Shown here one piece after another: positions 24,581-37,700 of a DNA stretch of 64,000 nucleotides; within the stretch, counting starts at the first letter, position 1; each line of letters begins with the position of its first letter. The stretch comes from Anseranas semipalmata (taxonomy: Eukaryota > Chordata > Aves > Anseriformes > Anseranatidae): assembly GCA_013399115.1 (NCBI GenBank), contig VXAA01007212.1:879600-943599 (forward strand), written 5' to 3'. The notes beneath the pieces are model-generated. The model saw only the letters and a list, made by a program, of their open reading frames with translations, was not told where the DNA came from and searched no databases. A program made the position numbers and the translations under genes.

Positions 24581-26182
24581 CAGCCGCGTCGCAGTCTCAG
24601 AGCTCCCTTTGCAGGCTCCGTAACAGTGCTGTGCTCAGGGAGACGAGAGCTGTTCAAATGTTTTGACAGAACATGCCGATTCCTCGGGAATGTTTTTATT
24701 CTAGTCATAGTGCCAATGCTGCACAGATTTCCAGTGGAAAGCAGGCAGACAGCCTGGGTCTGGGTCTTCCGAAATAAAACGATTTCACCCAGAAAGAAGA
24801 AAGTTGCATTTTCAGGCTATTTTTTTTTTTACTTGATTTGCAATTGTTTTAGTCAGTTTGTTTGATCATTTTTCAATTTTACCTGGGAACTCCATTTTCT
24901 AGCAGGCTCTAAAGGCAGGCCAAAAGGCACCAAAACACTGTAGAAAATTGAACTTGAGCAAAACATCTCAGAGGACTTCTGATATGCAAGTTTAAGTAAA
25001 CAGAGCACAGACATAAACAACACGGAAACCCAAAAAGCCCACTAACTTTACACTAAATAAATGATGTCCTAATTAGGAGCTTCTTAGACTGGTTCTGCAA
25101 GAACCCAAACACCTCCATGTTTGTATTTGCAGTTGACTTTCAAAGGCTTTCTTTTTCCCTTTTGCCTTAGGGAGTTATTTATAGGGCTATTATAATTTGA
25201 GGTCTGGTCTTCTTGTGGCAGGTCCTCCATCCAGGAAATGAAATAGCATTAGAAAATGAAATCTCACATTTATGAGGTCTCCGAGATGGCTCCCTGGGGC
25301 ATTGGGGGGGGGAGGGAAAAGATAGTGAAAAATATAAACACAAACATAACTACAAGATACGTGCATGGTCCCTAATTCTATCTGTCATGAACTATATGAG
25401 ACTCTTTATTAAAATGGAGACCCCTCGTATAAGGTCAGCAACGGCAGCTCTTTTCCCCCTCAAAGGTCTCCAATTCCCTTCTTGTGTGTGATAAAGAGCC
25501 TTTTCCACCACACCTTGGCTGCAAGGTGCTCCTGTCCAAGACCATCCTCAGATGTGGAGCACAAAGAAGGATAACTCAAATGCCACCCTTCCCCGGCTGC
25601 CTTGCACATGCTTTTCACAGAACATTATATGTTCTTATTAACCAATCAAAGCAGATTTGTTCATCACTTTGCAAGCTGTAACCCTTGCAAAAATCATATC
25701 AATCACCAATTTCTTGTTCATACCTCTTTGTACTTATTTCCTAGACTAACTACCCTGTAAAGCCACGAGGTGTTTTATCACACCCAGGGCATATCACCTG
25801 CTGTTTTGATATAGAGACATAAGAGCAAATAAAGCCAAAACAATGAAGACTTTGGTGTTCCCCATCCCTTTTTTTCTGTTTACCCCCAAACCCTGCTCTT
25901 GCCATGCATCTTTTTCACTTTCCACGACTAGAACGTAATCATGATGTTGGAAGTCCCACTCAGCTTCCCAGAGAATAAACACCTTAACTCACCATTACAT
26001 GCGACTTCCTGTGGCTCCCGTAGCCCAGCATTCACTAATTCTACCTAAATCACCTCTAGCATCATGCTACCAATGAAGAGTTAACAGCTTTGCTTAATCC
26101 CAGAATTAAAAAAGATCATCAGATACTTTTGACAAAACCTATATCAGGTGACAAAAAAAAAATAGCAAAGACTAGTTTGCAC

Positions 26183-26224
26183 TTATTTTAATAAGTTTGG
26201 GTATTATTTTAATAAGTTTGGGTA
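26183..26224. repeat. Perfect 21-bp tandem duplication
   Basis: The unit beginning TTATTTTAATAAGTTTGGG occurs at 26183-26203 and identically at 26204-26224. A C13 run follows at 26242-26254. Confidence 0.95.
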
Positions 26225-26241
26225 ATAAGGGTTTTGGTTTG

Positions 26242-26254
26242 CCCCCCCCCCCCC
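26242..26254. repeat. Poly-C run (about 13 C)
   Basis: An uninterrupted C run between GGTTTG and AATTTTATT. Homopolymer length may be affected by sequencing error. Confidence 0.9.
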
Positions 26255-26756
26255 AATTTTATTATGAAAATATATATTTGGGAGTGTTTTAGAACTTATA
26301 CCTACGTTTCAATGTCTTTTTCTCTCACACATAATTCTCATTCACAATTCTATTTCACCATGACAAGAAGAATGTTCAGTGAGTAGCTTGTTGTTTTTTT
26401 TTTCCCTACCTGAATATTTAGAAGTGCCCCGGTACAATTTTCCAAAGAACTTTTCACTTTTCCCCTGTATGTTATTAGAAATTTGAGATACCTGGTTTTA
26501 AAGCAGAGAGGTTTGTTTGGACTTCCTGTTGAAAAACTGCTTTTTCTCCCTCAAACAAACCTGATTTGAGTCCAACTCTGTTTGATTCTGGTTTCACATT
26601 ATTGTCTACACTTAGACATGTGCTGAGGCCTCTGAATATGTGGAAAATTAGATTACTTTTGATCTTTGTAGCCCTCAGACAATATTGGTCCTTTCTTACA
26701 TTTCCATACCTATCTAGGCAACTTAAATATCTGGATTAAATTGCAAAAATATTTGT

Positions 26757-26809
26757 CAAACAAACAAACAAAAAACAAAACAAAACAAACAAACAAACAA
26801 ACAAAAAAA
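26757..26809. repeat. (CAAA)n / (CAAAA)n microsatellite
   Basis: A tetranucleotide array of AAAC units interrupted by CAAAA units, about 50 bp long. It is A-rich and could mark a decayed retroposon tail, but no body is recognisable. Confidence 0.93.
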
Positions 26810-28766
26810 GGCAAAAACTCCAGAAGACAACATTTCACCTATTTCTGACAATATAACAATATAACAGAAGCCCGAGCATGCAACAGTTGCTTTGCCCCAT
26901 ACTACATACACTGCTACTTAAGCTCTCCTGGCTCTGTCCCGGTGCCCATTCCGCAAACTCACGCTGTCCTTCCCAACACTGCACCCATTTGACTAAGGGT
27001 CTTGCCTAAGACCTAATTTCACACTCAGTTCCTCCCAGGGAAAGTTATATTTCACCCCCGCTTCCTTCCTGGGGAGAGAAGGAAGGGTGAAGATCCCAGC
27101 GGGCCTTAAGTCTTACATTCAGATAAAGCCACAAGGAGGTGGTGCCACCCAAAGCACACCGTAGTCAGACAGAAGACAGCACACAAGGAATACCAGGGAT
27201 TTAATGGCACATGTTTGAACAGGCAGTTCTCCAGAGCCTCCTATTACTCATTTTAATATAAAACTGAGCCCAGCTAGTTGTAGCAGATCAGATGTACGGC
27301 ATCTGTACCTTCCTACTTCAGAAAAGGGCAGGGGAAGTATTTGTTTGCTACCCTTTCGGGATGACTTGATGCACAGAAGGCAAGCTTCTTATTTGAAGAG
27401 ACGTGTCATGCTGTAAACATTTCTAGTGGAGCTTGGGTTAGCGGCACTTGTAAGAAAACCCTAATGAAAATAAATTGTTATGTATTTACCCATATGCTGA
27501 GGAGCATATGGCTAATGCATTTAGACACTGCTAATGAAGTTAAGACTCAGCTAAATTTGTTGGCTCATGGATAACTATTCTCAACAACCAATCTGAGCTG
27601 GCTATAATTTTAGCATTACAACTGATACCTGGCCATTATTCTAAGTACTGATGCTGCTGATATAGAAGAACTTTTTTCTGGATATGGATTTCTGCACATC
27701 ACAATAGCAAGGTGAGCAGCGTATGATGCCACTAAACTCCAGATTTACAGGTAACATGAACAAGCTACAACATCATTTAAAACAACAGAGACTGATCTTA
27801 CTCATTGCAGCACTGAGTCTATTGCTTTCCGTTTTAATTTCAAGGATTTTGTATTTACTTCAATCCAATTCTCTCCAAGCCAGCGCTGATGTGAATATAG
27901 CCAAAACTGAACAAAAGACAATCAGACCTAAGAAACATTCCTGCTTTTTTAAGATCCTGTGTAGAAGCCCATTAAATTTACTGCAACGGCTACGAGTCCT
28001 CTTGTTCAGTCATATCACCACTGAGCTGCTCTTCAAGGTGAAGGTCTCTACTTCTTGTGGGAATCTTACTTTTTTTGCATGACCACAGGGACCTGGAGTC
28101 CAAGGTAAATTCCCGTTTGAGCAGTTACATTGGGTCTATTTGTATGCTGCTACCATTGAAACTCTGCATTATCTTCATTCTCTTAACCCAACTATTGTGT
28201 AGCACTCCTGTTTTATGTTCTCTGTTGCTACATTTCATGCCAGAGCTGGCTTTAACCTAGCAGTATGTGCTGCTTAAAGAGTAGGCTACTGATAACACTC
28301 CGGAATTTGCTGTCATGAACATGCAAATATAGTCTCCAAGAGGCACAATGCATGACTAACTTCCCCTAAACCACTCCCAGCAGCCAAATGCCATTTTAAC
28401 GATGCAGACCTCTACTCTGATGGATATGGGCTAGCCATTTCTCCATTGCCACCAAAAAATAAAAAAGATAAAAGAGCTATGATTTTGGCCAATGATGGAA
28501 TGGAATGGCAGAGAAGTGTCCATCAGCATGGTGATCTTGGGGATCCACCTTACTCAGACACCTTCATTTATAGGCCACAACTCAGGCCTGGCATTGATTC
28601 ACAGCTCTATTTGCTCTGTGTCTGTTGATGGATCATTTAAATTTCCTCCAGCCTTCAAACTGCCCAGTCTATTAGAGACAGCAGTGATAGCGATGTCCCC
28701 AGATCTACCACAGAAAGTTCCCAGAGAAGTCACTTAGGCATCAAAGTGTTTCACCATAACCTGATG

Positions 28767-28791
28767 AAAAAAAAAAAAAAAAAAAAAAAAA
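28767..28791. repeat. Poly-A tract (about 25 A)
   Basis: The longest pure homopolymer in the window. A second A run of about 15 lies at 28946-28960. Together they create lysine runs in a chance open frame spanning 28746-29411. Confidence 0.95.
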
Positions 28792-31700
28792 CAACAAACC
28801 AAGACATACGTACCAGAACACCATCTATGCCAGCCATTTTGCAGGTGGGTAAAAAGAGACAAGGTGAAACAAAAGAAGGGGATTTACTTCTTCAGAAAAT
28901 AAGAACCTTTGCTCGAGTCAGACTTGCCCAAAATCTGGATCTGGGAAAAAAAAAAAAAAATCTGGAGTCTGGGGAAAGCTGGGAGCATGATTGGCAAGTC
29001 TCTGCTCTCACTGCTGTGTTGCCATCGAAAACGTCATTCCCTTTCCACTTAACGGGTAAAGGCCTTCACATACAGCTAGCAATTGCCTCAGCTATTGCCT
29101 CCTTACCACAAGCAACCATGAAGTATGCCAAAAGGAATTACCAAAGCATGGTTTACAGAATACCAAAGACACGATGTTGCTCATCAATGAAATCTTCATC
29201 TCCTTTGAGAGGCAGCTACTCTACAGTTTCTACAGGAAACACCCATCCAGCCCCCTTCAGCGCTGTGCAGAGAACAGCAGCAGGACGTGCTCTGGGCAGA
29301 AGGCACACAGCAAGGAGCTGTTCCTTGGAATACAAAAGGGACGCTTCAGACCTCTTCCTCCTCTCAAAGGAAGAGCATTATATTCCAAAAAAGCAACAGC
29401 ATCTTTCATGACCGCTACCCTTGGGTCACCATTACCTACCAACAAAGCAGCAATGATTCACCCCTCTTTTTCTGTCACATAAGACCTGCTGGCTGCTTTG
29501 TGCATCATAATACCGTCTCCAGCTTCCACAGAGGTTATTTAAAGAGAACCTGTTGATGTCACATGCAGGGATACCTTTCGAACGCAGTGATCAGAAACAT
29601 TAAGTGCAGGAACAAGGACATCATGTCTGTACAGAAGGCTTTCCGAGGCACATGCACTGCTCCCCCAGAGGCTCTCCCTCCTGAGGCCCCGCAGGCTCGG
29701 GGAGTAGCTGGGACAAGCCCCGGCACAGCTCTGCCCGAGGGCCTTCTGAGAAACCAGAGGTCCTGCTCTCGCCAAAGGGTGCCAATGGCGTTTAGACAAG
29801 TGGGAGTCAGCTAATTGCCACATCTCGATTTCCTCCGTTAGGCTCCCACAACCAGGTACTGCGCTGACTTCGTCAGGGTACCCGACAACGCTAACATCTC
29901 ATCAAAGGAGGTGGCACAGAATATCAGCTGAAACTACGAAAATACACATATTTGAAGAGGAGAGAGACTGACTTTACAGACATGTGAATACACACACAAA
30001 AACACATCTAATCCCAGGTTTTCTGTCATGTTGCAGACTGTAGTGGTTAGGTTCAGATCTGCACCACGTGGATGCATTGCATTTGACATGAATACACAAA
30101 TAGGCCTCCGAGTCAAGAAGAATTTTTCCAGGGCATGAGAGAAGACCCGAAGTACCCCGTGAGGTCTGTCTGGGCAGTCAGCAGCTCACAGCAGATGTGC
30201 ACAGCTGATCAGGGGGATAAACCAGGCTGGTCAGCGATGCCACGGCTGCCCTTTCTGGTTCCACACAGATAGCTACCAAGCGGCAAAGCACGCACTCTCT
30301 ATCCCATTCCTCTCATTTATCTGTGCAAAGCAACACAAAACCATATGCAGTCTTTCATTGTCAGCATAAGCCATATTATTTTTGTAATTAAATCCAGGTC
30401 CACAGCCTGAGAGCTCCTCTCCACACACCCCCCATTTGCCTCTCTCCAACCTTGTTTAGGTTTACATGCTGTGTCATTAAATTCCAGAACAGCAAATGTT
30501 GCAGCCTCTCTCCAAGCATTGATACACTGCTTTCTAGCCTGAAAATTAGACATGGGGTTAATTTCTTTCCTGCAAGGACTCAGCCTTTTATTTTTCTTTA
30601 CTTCCCAGTCAAAGGATGCTTTTGGTAGATACGTAGTGGAAAAAGATGATGTTTGCTCTCCGCTTCCTCTCTGCACTCCCCCCTTCCCCACTCCTACCCA
30701 TCAGCCATAAAACAACACGGCCCAGCTAGATCCCAAATTGAAAGCAAGACAAAGCATGCACAAAGCCTCCACTTCCATTCAGCAGAAATGGGCCGCTCCG
30801 GGGTAGCCCAGGATCCACAAGTAGGCCAGACAGAAATAAACAGAGTAAACAAAGAGTATCCTGTCCAAGTGGAGAGGGGCTAAAGAGAGTGATGTCCTTC
30901 ATTAAAATGCAAGGCAGGGATGCAAGCACGCAGCCAGTCAAAAGCATCACTGGAGCTTGCTAGGAGTAACAGGAGGAGAGCCACACACATTCACGCCAAC
31001 GCAGGGACCCCAAGCACATCACCCAGCCGCACGCAGGGCGCAGCCGTGTATCCCGCCTACAAACCCCCGCACGAGGCAGCCGAGGCAGCCCTACCACCAC
31101 CCCAAAACAGCGGAGAGGCGAGCCCCAGGCGGCTCTGCAGGAGGCTGAGCAGTGCACGCAGGTACGGTACCAGGCGACCAGAGCCGCTCAAATGTCAGAG
31201 CCGGTGACATTTAAAAACAGCACAGCTGCCTTTTAAGAGAAGGGATGGGAAATGCGGAGAAAAGCACAGCAGAGCCATAGCAACAGGTCAAGTGTTTGCC
31301 GTGGTTCTTCGGGAGGAAGGGTAACGGGGCATGGGTGCGTTCTTGGTTTTCAGCGCATTTGTCACAAAATCATTAGCCTAGGAATTGATAGGATAGTTCC
31401 ACCTAGTTTGTCTGCAGCCTGCCCCTCTCGCTCGTGCACCTGCATGGGCTTCAAAGTCCATGCTGTGTATACCTTCGTGTCTCCTGTTACGCTGCTACGG
31501 AAAAAAAGAAAAAAAAAAAGTTTTTCCACAGATTGGTAGGAAAAATGCAGTACATGGAGAGGTGGGGGAAACAGTTGGGAGTTCCTAGCAAAACACCAGC
31601 CTGTCTGCTGCAAGTCTGCTCAGTTATCGGGAAAATTGAACATGCTGCTTTTTCCAAACAGCCTAATCATATTTACTATTACGTCAGACTTGCCCACCAC

Positions 31701-32254
31701 AAATTGTTCTCATGCAATGAAGAATTTTTAATCTAATATCTCGGACTCTCATAGTTTCCCAGCTGCAGAACTGTAATAATTTCTTATCTTCTCGTTTTTG
31801 AGATAATCCGATTAACATTGATATGTTTTAGTTTCAGGGTGTGATTATCTCCCTCTATTGTACTTGAGAAAAAAGGGGAAACTTACAGTAAAACAACTTT
31901 GTATTTCCCAAGACAGCTTTAAAGTCTACTTTTCTGTGATGGAGATAGGTCTTCCCTGTTGCATTTCCCTTATCCCCTTAACTTTCAGCACTTCCTCTTC
32001 CTTTCTGAGATGCTACATTACAACATCTCTTATTTCAGGCATTTCTCAGGCAATGTATTTTCTTAGATAAAATAACTCTTTCAAGAAAAATCTTACGGAG
32101 AAAACATTTTCTCATTTAAAATACATTTGAAAGTTTATTAAAAGCAAACAAACAAACAAACCACAACAGCCCAGCACTATTGGTCAAATCTTGCTTTAAC
32201 TGTTCATTCATTTTCAGGCACACTTATGGAATAATAATGACAGAAAAGAGTATA

Positions 32255-32350
32255 AGGCCTGATGTTCTGTTCACATATGCAGTGGAGTAAAGTGAGAACC
32301 TTCACTAATAGCAGTAGAATTGATTTACACCCATGTAAGCAAGGGAGAAA
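32255..32350. repeat. Probable ancient amniote interspersed repeat
   Basis: GGCCTGATGTTCTGTTCACA, GTGGAGTAAAGTGAG and TTGATTTACACCCATGTAAG resemble a repeat I recall from turtle, crocodile and bird DNA built on the theme GTGTAAATCAGGAGTAACTCC. The copy is diverged and its orientation and family are not certain. Confidence 0.4.
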
Positions 32351-33479
32351 GCAAGCAAATCCTTGAATTTATGTCATTACAAGTTGAAAAATCCTGCTTA
32401 CTCCTACAGTTTTGTCAAAAGCTTTTGATATTTGACGGTTTTCCTTAAATCCCCAGGTCAGCGATTTACTCAATTACATCAGAGGGACTCACCTTCCTCC
32501 TCCATTTTTCTCCTTAAATTTCTAGCAATCATATTCTAGGAGGAAAGCCCCAAACCATGAGATGAGCGCGCTCTTTGGACTGGAAGGCTATATTTGTTGA
32601 AGTGTTTTGATCTCTAAGTCTCATTCTCATGCAGATGTTTTCAACCTGTGTTGATCTGTAGATCAAATTCAACACTGAAAACGCACACGTTACACATATG
32701 CAGATTCCTGTACAGCACGAGAATTCATTCCTCTTAGCCACCATTCATGCACTCCTCTGACATAAACAGTTCAAGGGCTGAAAATGCCATTTAGTGGGAT
32801 TGTGGCTTGTGTTTTTCCATGCACAGCATTGGTGATACTGCACAGAACAAGAAGGAGCCACTGTGCCGCTGGCAGCTAAGTCCCTAAAACCCATCCCAGC
32901 CCTCAGGAAGGTGGGAGGCAGCTTCCAGCTCTCTCCTTCTGGGGAAGGGAAAGCAGAAGCTGTCCTCTACTCCTGCAGTGAGAGCACTTGTCGCGTGAAA
33001 ATGCTGTAGTGGAGAATGTCCAGCAGCATAACAGCAGCCTGCCTCTTACCAGCACGTTGCTATGGGCACTAATTCTAAGAAAGCAGCCACAGGAGCAGAT
33101 CCAGAAAATACGGCAAAATATGAGGGAAGAAAGAAAAATTACGAAGAGGCTGGACTCACCCCTGCCTGTTCCTACCAACTATGAGACTACAGACAGGACA
33201 GATGGTGAAGTGTTGTAGTGCTGGACACACAGCCTGGTGGGGCTGGTGTTCCTGCAGCGCTTAGAACACAAAGCGCTCAAAGAGCCTGGCTAAAAGTCTT
33301 GTTTCTTGGTGCTCTAAGATGTAATTTCATGGCTACCTTTGATTTATTTTTCCCCAGAAGTTAGTAAAACTATGTCTATATTTTCTTCATTACCCTGCTT
33401 TAAGCAAGTTCAATGAATGCAACACTGGTAATGAAATTTGCCTAACAGATCATAGATAATAGTTTGCAGAAACTTTCTA

Positions 33480-33497
33480 CTTGTACACTAGTACAAG
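33480..33497. repeat. Short palindrome, 7-bp arms
   Basis: CTTGTAC, then ACTA, then GTACAAG. It is a perfect-arm hairpin of a size that may occur by chance. Confidence 0.8.
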
Positions 33498-34630
33498 GTA
33501 AGGCTATCTACAGCATATCAAAACAACTTAGTCTCCAGGCAGCTTTTCCTACAAGTGTTAGCAAGTGACTAACAATAATAGGATTTTCTCACCAAAGGCC
33601 TACAGAACGAGTCACTTCATGCCATCCAGCTGAACTTAAACCAGAACAATGAGGGTGAACTGGTCGATATTCCACACAACCAGCATCCCCTGTATCTTAA
33701 AGTCTTTCTGTCAATTCTGTTCAAATGAATCAAGAGCAAATAAGTCCACCTTTTATGCTATTTTCTAAATGAAATCAGATGTACATGTAAAACCAGTATT
33801 TAAATGGGTTTTACCTATTAATGAGTCAGATATTGACAGAACAATCACTATGAAAACCAAGGTAAGAAGCACTATATTCTCATTAATAATTCAAATCTCA
33901 GCATGGATATTGATGACTATGCACTTAAAAGAGGATATTGGGCTGGAGCTGGAGTTAGCCCAGATTTCCTGAAAAGTTGTTGGAACATAATAGAGACGCA
34001 CTTGGGAGATTTTGCAGTAAGAGTCCAACCAGAGAAATGGTAGCTCCTCGTTATTAACAGAACTTGGACAATCAGAAGCATTACAGAAGTTGAGCAAGGA
34101 ACAAAAAATATCAGCACAAACAGGCTGACAGAAGGTGAAGGGTGAGAAGAGTAAGCGAAGAGCAATAGCGTTCAATGGTATCCAATTCCAGTTACTGCTT
34201 AGGAGCAAGCAACATTACAAGCTTTAAAATAAATGTGTACCATCAGCAAAAATACAAACAAATAGAAAGGTTGTGCAAGCCAAAACCACTCAGAACAAAC
34301 CAGTTGGGGCTAGTTAACGTAATCTGCTCTATTCACATAACTAAGTTTGTTTCACTGAGGGCATGAACTTTCTTGGAAAAGCTTAAGTAATTAACTGCAG
34401 GAGCTTATGCATTTTCTTTCCCCTCAAGTTTATTTTATCCTGAAATTAGTGCTGCTTGCACACAACTGTTTCTACCAATTCACTCAAAAAGCTGAGTTTT
34501 ACTTGTTCTTTCCAGACAGAGATGCTTAAAGAGATGGTACTACTGAAATGTAGGATCCCTTTCAGTTCCTCCTACCTCCTATCTGCTCTTCCCAACATTT
34601 TGGATAGACACAAATAAAACTATTCTTTAC

Positions 34631-34724
34631 CTCACGGAAAAAGAGCAGGTTTCCAATGAAAGGAAGAGGTGGAGGATGTCTGATCCCGACTTTGCTTAGT
34701 TTGGAGAAGGCAGAGGTGGAGTAC
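34631..34724 (-). CDS. TBXAS1: Thromboxane-A synthase (TBXAS1/CYP5A1), exon encoding the proline-rich hinge
   Basis: Seen: read on the minus strand, a pyrimidine-rich acceptor ending ...TTTTTTCCAG precedes a 94-bp open block that ends CGTGAG before a GTAAAG donor. After one base completing a split codon it encodes 31 residues starting YSTSAFSKL and including [17 protein letters not shown]. Known: mammalian TBXAS1 has YSTSAFSRLEKLG followed by RHPxPxPFIGNLxFFR just after its N-terminal membrane anchor, and this is the proline-rich hinge of microsomal P450s. The enzyme isomerises prostaglandin H2 to thromboxane A2 in the ER membrane of platelets and macrophages. The split first codon (xxG) fits the Trp that precedes YSTS in mammals. 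From memory, 94 bp equals exon 2 of the related CYP3A genes. A CYP3A gene is the main alternative, but the YSTSAFS and GNLLFFRE residues favour TBXAS1, as does the very long intron. The exon ends in phase 0, matching the next exon at 8358. Confidence 0.93.
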
Positions 34725-37700
34725 CTGGAAAAAATAAGGTAGAAAGTTAATTTTGGACCTTGTCAGGATAAGACTTCCCATAGTAATTGGTTCAGGTGGT
34801 TTCCCTGGGCTCAGAGACGGAGAAGATGCTTTCTGTGCTGGTCAAACAGAACCGTCAGTGTGGTGACATTGCTCAGCAGCTCCTTAGGCCACAGGAACAA
34901 ACACAAAGCACTGGTGCTTCCAAGAGGGCAGAAGAATGAAGGGACTCAAACACAGGCCTGCAAACTGGGCAGTGGGAATGGAGAGCTGCTCCTCTACCCA
35001 CAGAAGGTCTCGTGTGCATCAGAAGTGACTCGCTAAAGATACAGGAGGTTACAACGAGATTGAAATAGGCATTTGGGTTCTGACCATAGTGGCACAGCTG
35101 GAAAAGAAGCAAGACAGATCTTCATACAATTATTTTCTTCCTCCATCACCACTACCTATACAGATCACAGAACAGGCATTCAAACTAGTCGCAGTTGTGA
35201 GCGAGCCAAGACACTGTCAGTGTTTTCAAGTCAAGCCTAGTATTTGGGCCAGATATGCTGATTAAGTGATTTTCCAGCTGCCAGTCAGCAAATTAAACAA
35301 AGATAAAAAATACAGGGAAACAAAACCCAGACTGAAAAGCCTCATGCATCCCTTGTTTCAGATGAAACTGTGGCATGTCGACAGGGACAATACTGGGTGG
35401 GGGAGGAAACAACCCCAAAGTCTTTTTTTTTTTCCCTCCTCCTTTCTTAATACATACCATGGGTTTAAGTCAGAGGACTTTAGGTAGTGAAACCTGGAAG
35501 GGCAGGAGGTAACAGCAGCAGTTTTGATTAACCAAAGACACAATAATATTGATTATTATCATGTTGAACACTATCACCAAGAGGACGAGGGCAAAAGATC
35601 ATTAACATTAATAAAGGCTATGTCTTGATTAGCATCCCAGCTCAGAGCAACAACATAATTTTAAAGCACTCCCCCAGCTGTCCCTGCTTACTGCATGATG
35701 TTTTCATGTCCAGAGCAGTTTTGGTACATGCAAATTGCACTTTTTTGAGAGGAAACTGAGAAGAAACTGAACTTGAGGCTCTGCTCTCATACTTCACCTA
35801 TTAACAGGGCTGTTCTGAACTAACGAGTGGTCCTTCAGCTCTGGACCACAAGCATGGTGAGACTGGTCCTGGGGATCAAATCAAATCTAGCCCAAAATAA
35901 AAACCATGAACTGTACATCGCATAGGTATAGGGGTCATGATATCAGCTGCTTTAGTCTACTCAGTCTGCAATTCACCTGAATGGCATAACAGAGACATAG
36001 CCAGAAGCAGTGCCTTCGGATCCCCGCGAGCTGACTCCCCCCCTTAAGCCCAGCTGACAGTCTTGTCAACTCCAGAGACCGTGCTAACCCACTGCTACGG
36101 CTTGGACATCTCTGCTTTCAGATCCCATAAGCTACATCACGCCTCATTTGAAATATCCTCCACGATGCAGGTGGGAGTGTTCTGGTTTAATTAAATGGGC
36201 AAATAGTGCACAATTCTTGGGAGACAGGGAAGATGGGGGAGAGAAAAGAGTCAGTGTCAGAAAATGGCCTTTTCCTCCAGCAGGTGGGAAAAGATGCGGC
36301 TGTGAAATGAAATATAGGAAATTAGGAGTATTAAATCTCACGTGACCAGCAAAACAGAATGGGACTTAAGTATCTAGTTAGTAGCTTTTTGTACTTCTGT
36401 TTCTTGAGAAGATTTCCTGCAGCACAGTATCTATTCTCTTAATGGATTTTCTTTTGTGAAGATACTTTACAAAAATTATAATCAGAAGATACAGATCTGA
36501 TTATTTTTAAATAGCAGCAATGTACTTTCTATATGGCAGTGCAAACCTTCCCAAACACAAACTCTCTGAATAGAAGTGATGTCTTTTCAGTCTGTGTAAG
36601 AGCACTATTTCAGTATTACAGGGTATTGTGGGAAAAAAGGCACAGAAATCAAAATTTATTATACATTTTATATACATTATTGACTTTTTGGCTACTTAAC
36701 TGCTTTAAAATAAATAACTTTTTTTTTTTCAATTGAAATAGCTAATACTCTTGGTGTTAAAAATAAAAGTTTTAACTTCAAAATGACAAACAGCCTACAC
36801 GATACATTTTCAAAGAGAGGATGTTTTTTGCTGCTGTTGGAAATCTGCCTAAAGTGTCTTTCTGTCATAGCAAAGTCCTCATCTTCTGTATGTAAACAGC
36901 AGAAGAGATGAAAATCTCTCTCAATGGCAACCAGTCAATTCTGCAGCATTTTTTGCTGGATGTTTTTACTGTGGAATACATGACAGGTTACAAAACAGCA
37001 GCCAGAGCTGCAGCTAACTACTAATTTCACTGTAGAATGGACACTGTAGACCTCTGATCTTCTTGTATTGCAAACTGAAACACAAACATAACAGCACAAA
37101 TTAATTGATGTGATCACCAAATATTTCTGAAGGAGCAGAATTAATGAGTATGGTGCTCGAAACTCAGCATCCAGGTTCACAAGACAAGAAGCACACCTGG
37201 ACTCCGAGGACTATTTATGCTTAGATGAGCAGTTCATCTTTGCTAGCTTCTGAACTTTACTGGCAGTTCCATACCAAGGATTTGCTTTCCTTTTTCCTCC
37301 GAAGAGTTTTCTCTGGTGCTTTTCATTCAGCTACGTTTGAAGTAGGTTTTCAAAAGGTAGAGTTTAAAATGAGATGGGAAACAGAAGCACTGTAGTCAAC
37401 CTACACACTGAAGTATACCAAGAAGAGGGCAGGGCCAGCAGAAAAAATGAAATCTCATCAATAAACACATATAGCTCTATATCACTGTGATTTCACAGTA
37501 TTTCTGGTATTGTTGAAATATCTGTACTTCTGCAGTGAAAAGTATGCAAGTGCTTAAGGACTGACTGTGTTGCATGCAGAAGAAGGAAGATTTAACATTA
37601 CACGGGTAATCTTGACTTTGGCCATTTCTAATGTAACAGCTTATGTTCTGCAACCTTAAGTATCATTTCAAGAGCTTTCCCCTCAGCCTTCACCTCTGCA

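Larger units (their letters stand above)
8359..34630 (-). other. TBXAS1: Large TBXAS1 intron between the two recognised exons
   Basis: The stretch is bounded by the donor GTAAAG (read leftwards from 34630) and the acceptor ending TTTTACCCAG (8359 upward on the plus strand). Human TBXAS1 is also known for very long 5' introns. Besides the separately listed repeats and motif cluster, the following stretches appear to be unique non-coding sequence in which I see no gene: 8.4-9.7, 10.3-12.6, 13.7-16.0, 17.6-20.3, 20.4-24.0, 24.6-26.1, 26.9-28.7 and 29.0-34.6 kb. Some AT-rich parts with many TAAT cores (14.88-15.16, 21.72-21.99, 27.44-27.66 kb) look like conserved non-coding DNA but cannot be judged without alignment. 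Confidence 0.85.

Noticed and set aside
27723..28082. 119-codon frame with a hydrophobic segment
   Set aside because: It could be read as a one-pass membrane protein, but AT-rich DNA often yields such frames. There is no recognisable family and no supporting neighbours.
28746..29411. Longest open frame (221 codons, plus strand)
   Set aside because: It starts in a poly-A tract giving a lysine run. It has no domain, no codon bias and no splice or promoter context, so it is a chance frame in intronic DNA.
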